A DNA stretch of 7,068 bases from Actinomycetota bacterium (GTDB lineage Bacteria; Actinomycetota; Actinomycetes; Actinomycetales; Microbacteriaceae): contig RHAS01000040.1 in the NCBI GenBank assembly GCA_010028615.1, positions 1 to 7,068 of the forward strand, given 5' to 3'. Below the pieces are notes generated by a model. That model was not told the origin of the DNA. It searched no databases and worked only from the letters and a program-made list of their open reading frames with translations. This document shows, one piece after another, positions 5,888 to 7,068 of the stretch. The translations under genes and the position numbers were made by a program. Each line of letters starts with the position of its first letter. Position 1 is the first letter of the stretch.

Positions 5888-6707
5888 TTAGTAGCCTCTC
5901 CAGGGCATAAGAAGTGTTTGCCTCAATCTTGGCAGTGGCAAGGCTATCAGCCCTAGTTGGGCCTATGTTCACGATCACGATAGGTTTGCCTGCTTTTTGA
6001 GCCAATTTTGCAAATCGGAAACCTGAATTCACTGTAAGTGAAGAGCCCGCAACCAGCAGGCATTGAGCTCTGTCAAGCATGGCCATGGCATTTTCAACCC
6101 GGTCGGTCGGCACCGCTTCACCAAAGAAAACTACATCCGGTTTATAAACACCGCCACAAATATCGCAGCTTGGAACCTGAAAACTTTCCGTGCCAACAAC
6201 TTCGGCATCACCGTCTGGAGTGAACTCAACATTGGGGTCTTTCCTAATGTTTGGGTTAAGTTGCTCTAGCAACAAGTCCATTTCAGATCGGGGGATAATT
6301 TTGCGACAGCCTAGACAGATAACTCGATCCAACCTGCCATGCAAATCAAGAACATTTCTACTTCCAGCTTGTTGATGCAAGCCATCTACGTTTTGGGTAA
6401 TCAATGCTGAAATCATTCCAGTGGTCTCTGCTTGAGCCAAACTAAAGTGGCCCGGATTGGGCTTGGCCATTGCAATTCTTGACCAACCAACATAGCTTCT
6501 AGCCCAATACTTTTGTTGCGCTTGAAAAGACCCCATAAAAGTGTCGTAGGTCATTGGATGGCGAGCAACTCTTCCCTCACCCCGATAGTCGGGAATCCCA
6601 GAATCCGTGCTGAGTCCCGCACCGGTAAGTGCGAGGATTTTTTTGCCAGCAATGCGCTCTCGAGCTACTTCAATAGAGTAATTTGCGGCATCAGACAGTG
6701 GAGACAT
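5880..6707 (-). CDS. NAD-dependent protein deacylase, sirtuin (class II, SIRT4-like)
   Basis: A 275-residue Sir2-family enzyme that removes acyl groups from lysine using NAD+, giving nicotinamide and O-acyl-ADP-ribose. Visible motifs are TGAGLSTDSGIPDYRG (28-43, NAD site), TQNVDGLH (104-111), catalytic LHGR (H123), four zinc cysteines C131/C134 and C181/C184, KPDVVFFGE (189-197), AGSSLTV (220-226), and IVNIGPTRAD near the end. The 46-residue stretch between the cysteine pairs carries PDGDAEV (164-170), an insert typical of the class II (SIRT4) branch. It lacks the Tyr/Arg pair that marks SIRT5-like desuccinylases. The ATG at 6707 has no Shine-Dalgarno sequence, but a TAAACT -10 ends 8 nt upstream, so the mRNA may be leaderless. 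It overlaps the downstream phosphatase by 8 nt. The protein target is unknown. Confidence 0.95.
   Translation of the reverse strand: MSPLSDAANYSIEVARERIAGKKILALTGAGLSTDSGIPDYRGEGRVARHPMTYDTFMGSFQAQQKYWARSYVGWSRIAMAKPNPGHFSLAQAETTGMISALITQNVDGLHQQAGSRNVLDLHGRLDRVICLGCRKIIPRSEMDLLLEQLNPNIRKDPNVEFTPDGDAEVVGTESFQVPSCDICGGVYKPDVVFFGEAVPTDRVENAMAMLDRAQCLLVAGSSLTVNSGFRFAKLAQKAGKPIVIVNIGPTRADSLATAKIEANTSYALERLLID
5895..5901 (-). promoter_or_regulatory. Shine-Dalgarno sequence that fixes the TTG start of the phosphatase
   Basis: The minus strand reads GGAGAGG, then 7 nt (CTACTAA), then the TTG start at 5887. It lies within the last codons of the sirtuin gene. It is the clearest ribosome binding site in the window. 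Confidence 0.75.
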
Positions 6708-6715
6708 TAGTTAGA

Positions 6716-6721
6716 AGTTTA
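6716..6721 (-). promoter_or_regulatory. Putative -10 element of the sirtuin-phosphatase operon
   Basis: The minus strand reads TAAACT (TANNNT), ending 8 nt before the sirtuin ATG. It lies in the 24-bp gap after the stop of the possible upstream minus-strand gene, so the sirtuin could have its own promoter even if it is also read through. No -35 match is seen. Confidence 0.35.
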
Positions 6722-6731
6722 CTGAGCCGAA

Positions 6732-7068
6732 CTAATTGATGATGGAGCGACAGCCTGTCTCGTGGGGGAATAGCGGCCTAACAGCCAAGCGCCATATTTT
6801 TCCATTTGAGCTAAAGCGGCTTGCCGAATTCAACTTAGGTAGCAGTGAATTGAAAGTCCTGTTCTCACTTACAGACATGTCAGTGCAGGAAGATGTCCAT
6901 TGCAGCTGCTTTGATCCAAACCATTTACGAACTTGGCTGAAACTATCAGCTTCGGCTTCGACTGCCATGTATACCCACTTTGTTGGGATCCATGCTGTTG
7001 GTTTTGACTTTGTCCACATTAACTCGGAGCTAAATGACTCGACCTTGTAGATGAAGTCTGCGGCTTCT
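6732..7068 (-). CDS. Unrecognised protein, 5'-truncated by the window edge (strand uncertain)
   Basis: This minus-strand frame is open from the right edge to a TAG at 6732-6734, about 111 residues of what would be the C-terminus of a longer protein. It contains the segments EAADFIYKVESFSSELM, KWVYMAVEAEADSF and WRLAVRPLFPHETGCRS. It is rich in Trp (6) and Ser, has no motif I recognise, and has no membrane segment. Its stop is 24 bp before the sirtuin start, an operon-like spacing. The competing reading is a complete 103-residue plus-strand frame from ATG 6742 to TAG 7050, sharing the same wobble positions. By hand count, the plus frame has slightly more coding-like first and second positions (G 28% then 15%, against 24% then 21% on minus). 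Against it, it would need a divergent start only ~31 bp from the sirtuin ATG and has no ribosome binding site. I favour minus weakly. No function is proposed. Confidence 0.42.
   Translation of the reverse strand, partial: EAADFIYKVESFSSELMWTKSKPTAWIPTKWVYMAVEAEADSFSQVRKWFGSKQLQWTSSCTDMSVSENRTFNSLLPKLNSASRFSSNGKIWRLAVRPLFPHETGCRSIIN

Noticed and set aside
1..7068. Mobile element, CRISPR array, prophage or defence island
   Set aside because: No transposase, integrase, terminal inverted repeats, spaced repeats or toxin-antitoxin pair is visible. Gene density and composition look like uniform core chromosome.

Overview
This window looks like a housekeeping chromosomal segment from an actinobacterium with a compact genome and moderate GC content (roughly 45-50% by eye). 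The evidence is an InhA/FabI-type enoyl-ACP reductase, a serB gene next to an orphan ABC ATPase (the same neighbours as Rv3042c-Rv3041c in Mycobacterium tuberculosis), a zinc-independent type B L31, a class II sirtuin, very short intergenic gaps, and several start codons only 6-9 nt from a TANNNT -10 element, which is typical of leaderless actinobacterial mRNAs. A small-genome planktonic Microbacteriaceae (Luna-type) is my best guess. Nanopelagicales is a possible alternative. The assignment is inference.

Layout, left to right. (1) The 3' part of a FabI/InhA-type enoyl-ACP reductase (+) is cut by the left edge and runs tail-to-tail, with a 4-nt overlap, into serB (-). (2) serB and an orphan ABC ATPase (+) diverge from a 91-bp gap that holds a plausible promoter for each. 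(3) rpmE2 (L31 type B, +) has its own extended -10 promoter, a 5'-UTR hairpin and a clean intrinsic terminator. (4) A DnaQ-like DEDDh exonuclease (-) converges on that terminator. (5) An alpha/beta hydrolase and a GT4 glycosyltransferase (+) are joined by a TGATG stop/start overlap. (6) A class II sirtuin and a histidine (PGM-like) phosphatase (-) overlap by 8 nt. The phosphatase uses a TTG start with a strong Shine-Dalgarno sequence inside the sirtuin gene. (7) The last ~340 bases hold two mirrored open frames that share wobble positions. I favour a truncated minus-strand gene ahead of the sirtuin, but only weakly.

Functionally this is a mosaic of fatty-acid elongation, serine biosynthesis, ribosome assembly, nucleic-acid trimming, a probable glycoconjugate or lipid step, and NAD-linked deacylation. 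I see no mobile element, CRISPR array, tRNA, rRNA or defence system, and no evidence of an undescribed multi-gene system. The points most worth checking are the L31 leader hairpin, the cluster of apparent leaderless promoters, the coupled sirtuin-phosphatase pair, the hydrolase-GT4 pair, and the unresolved right edge.
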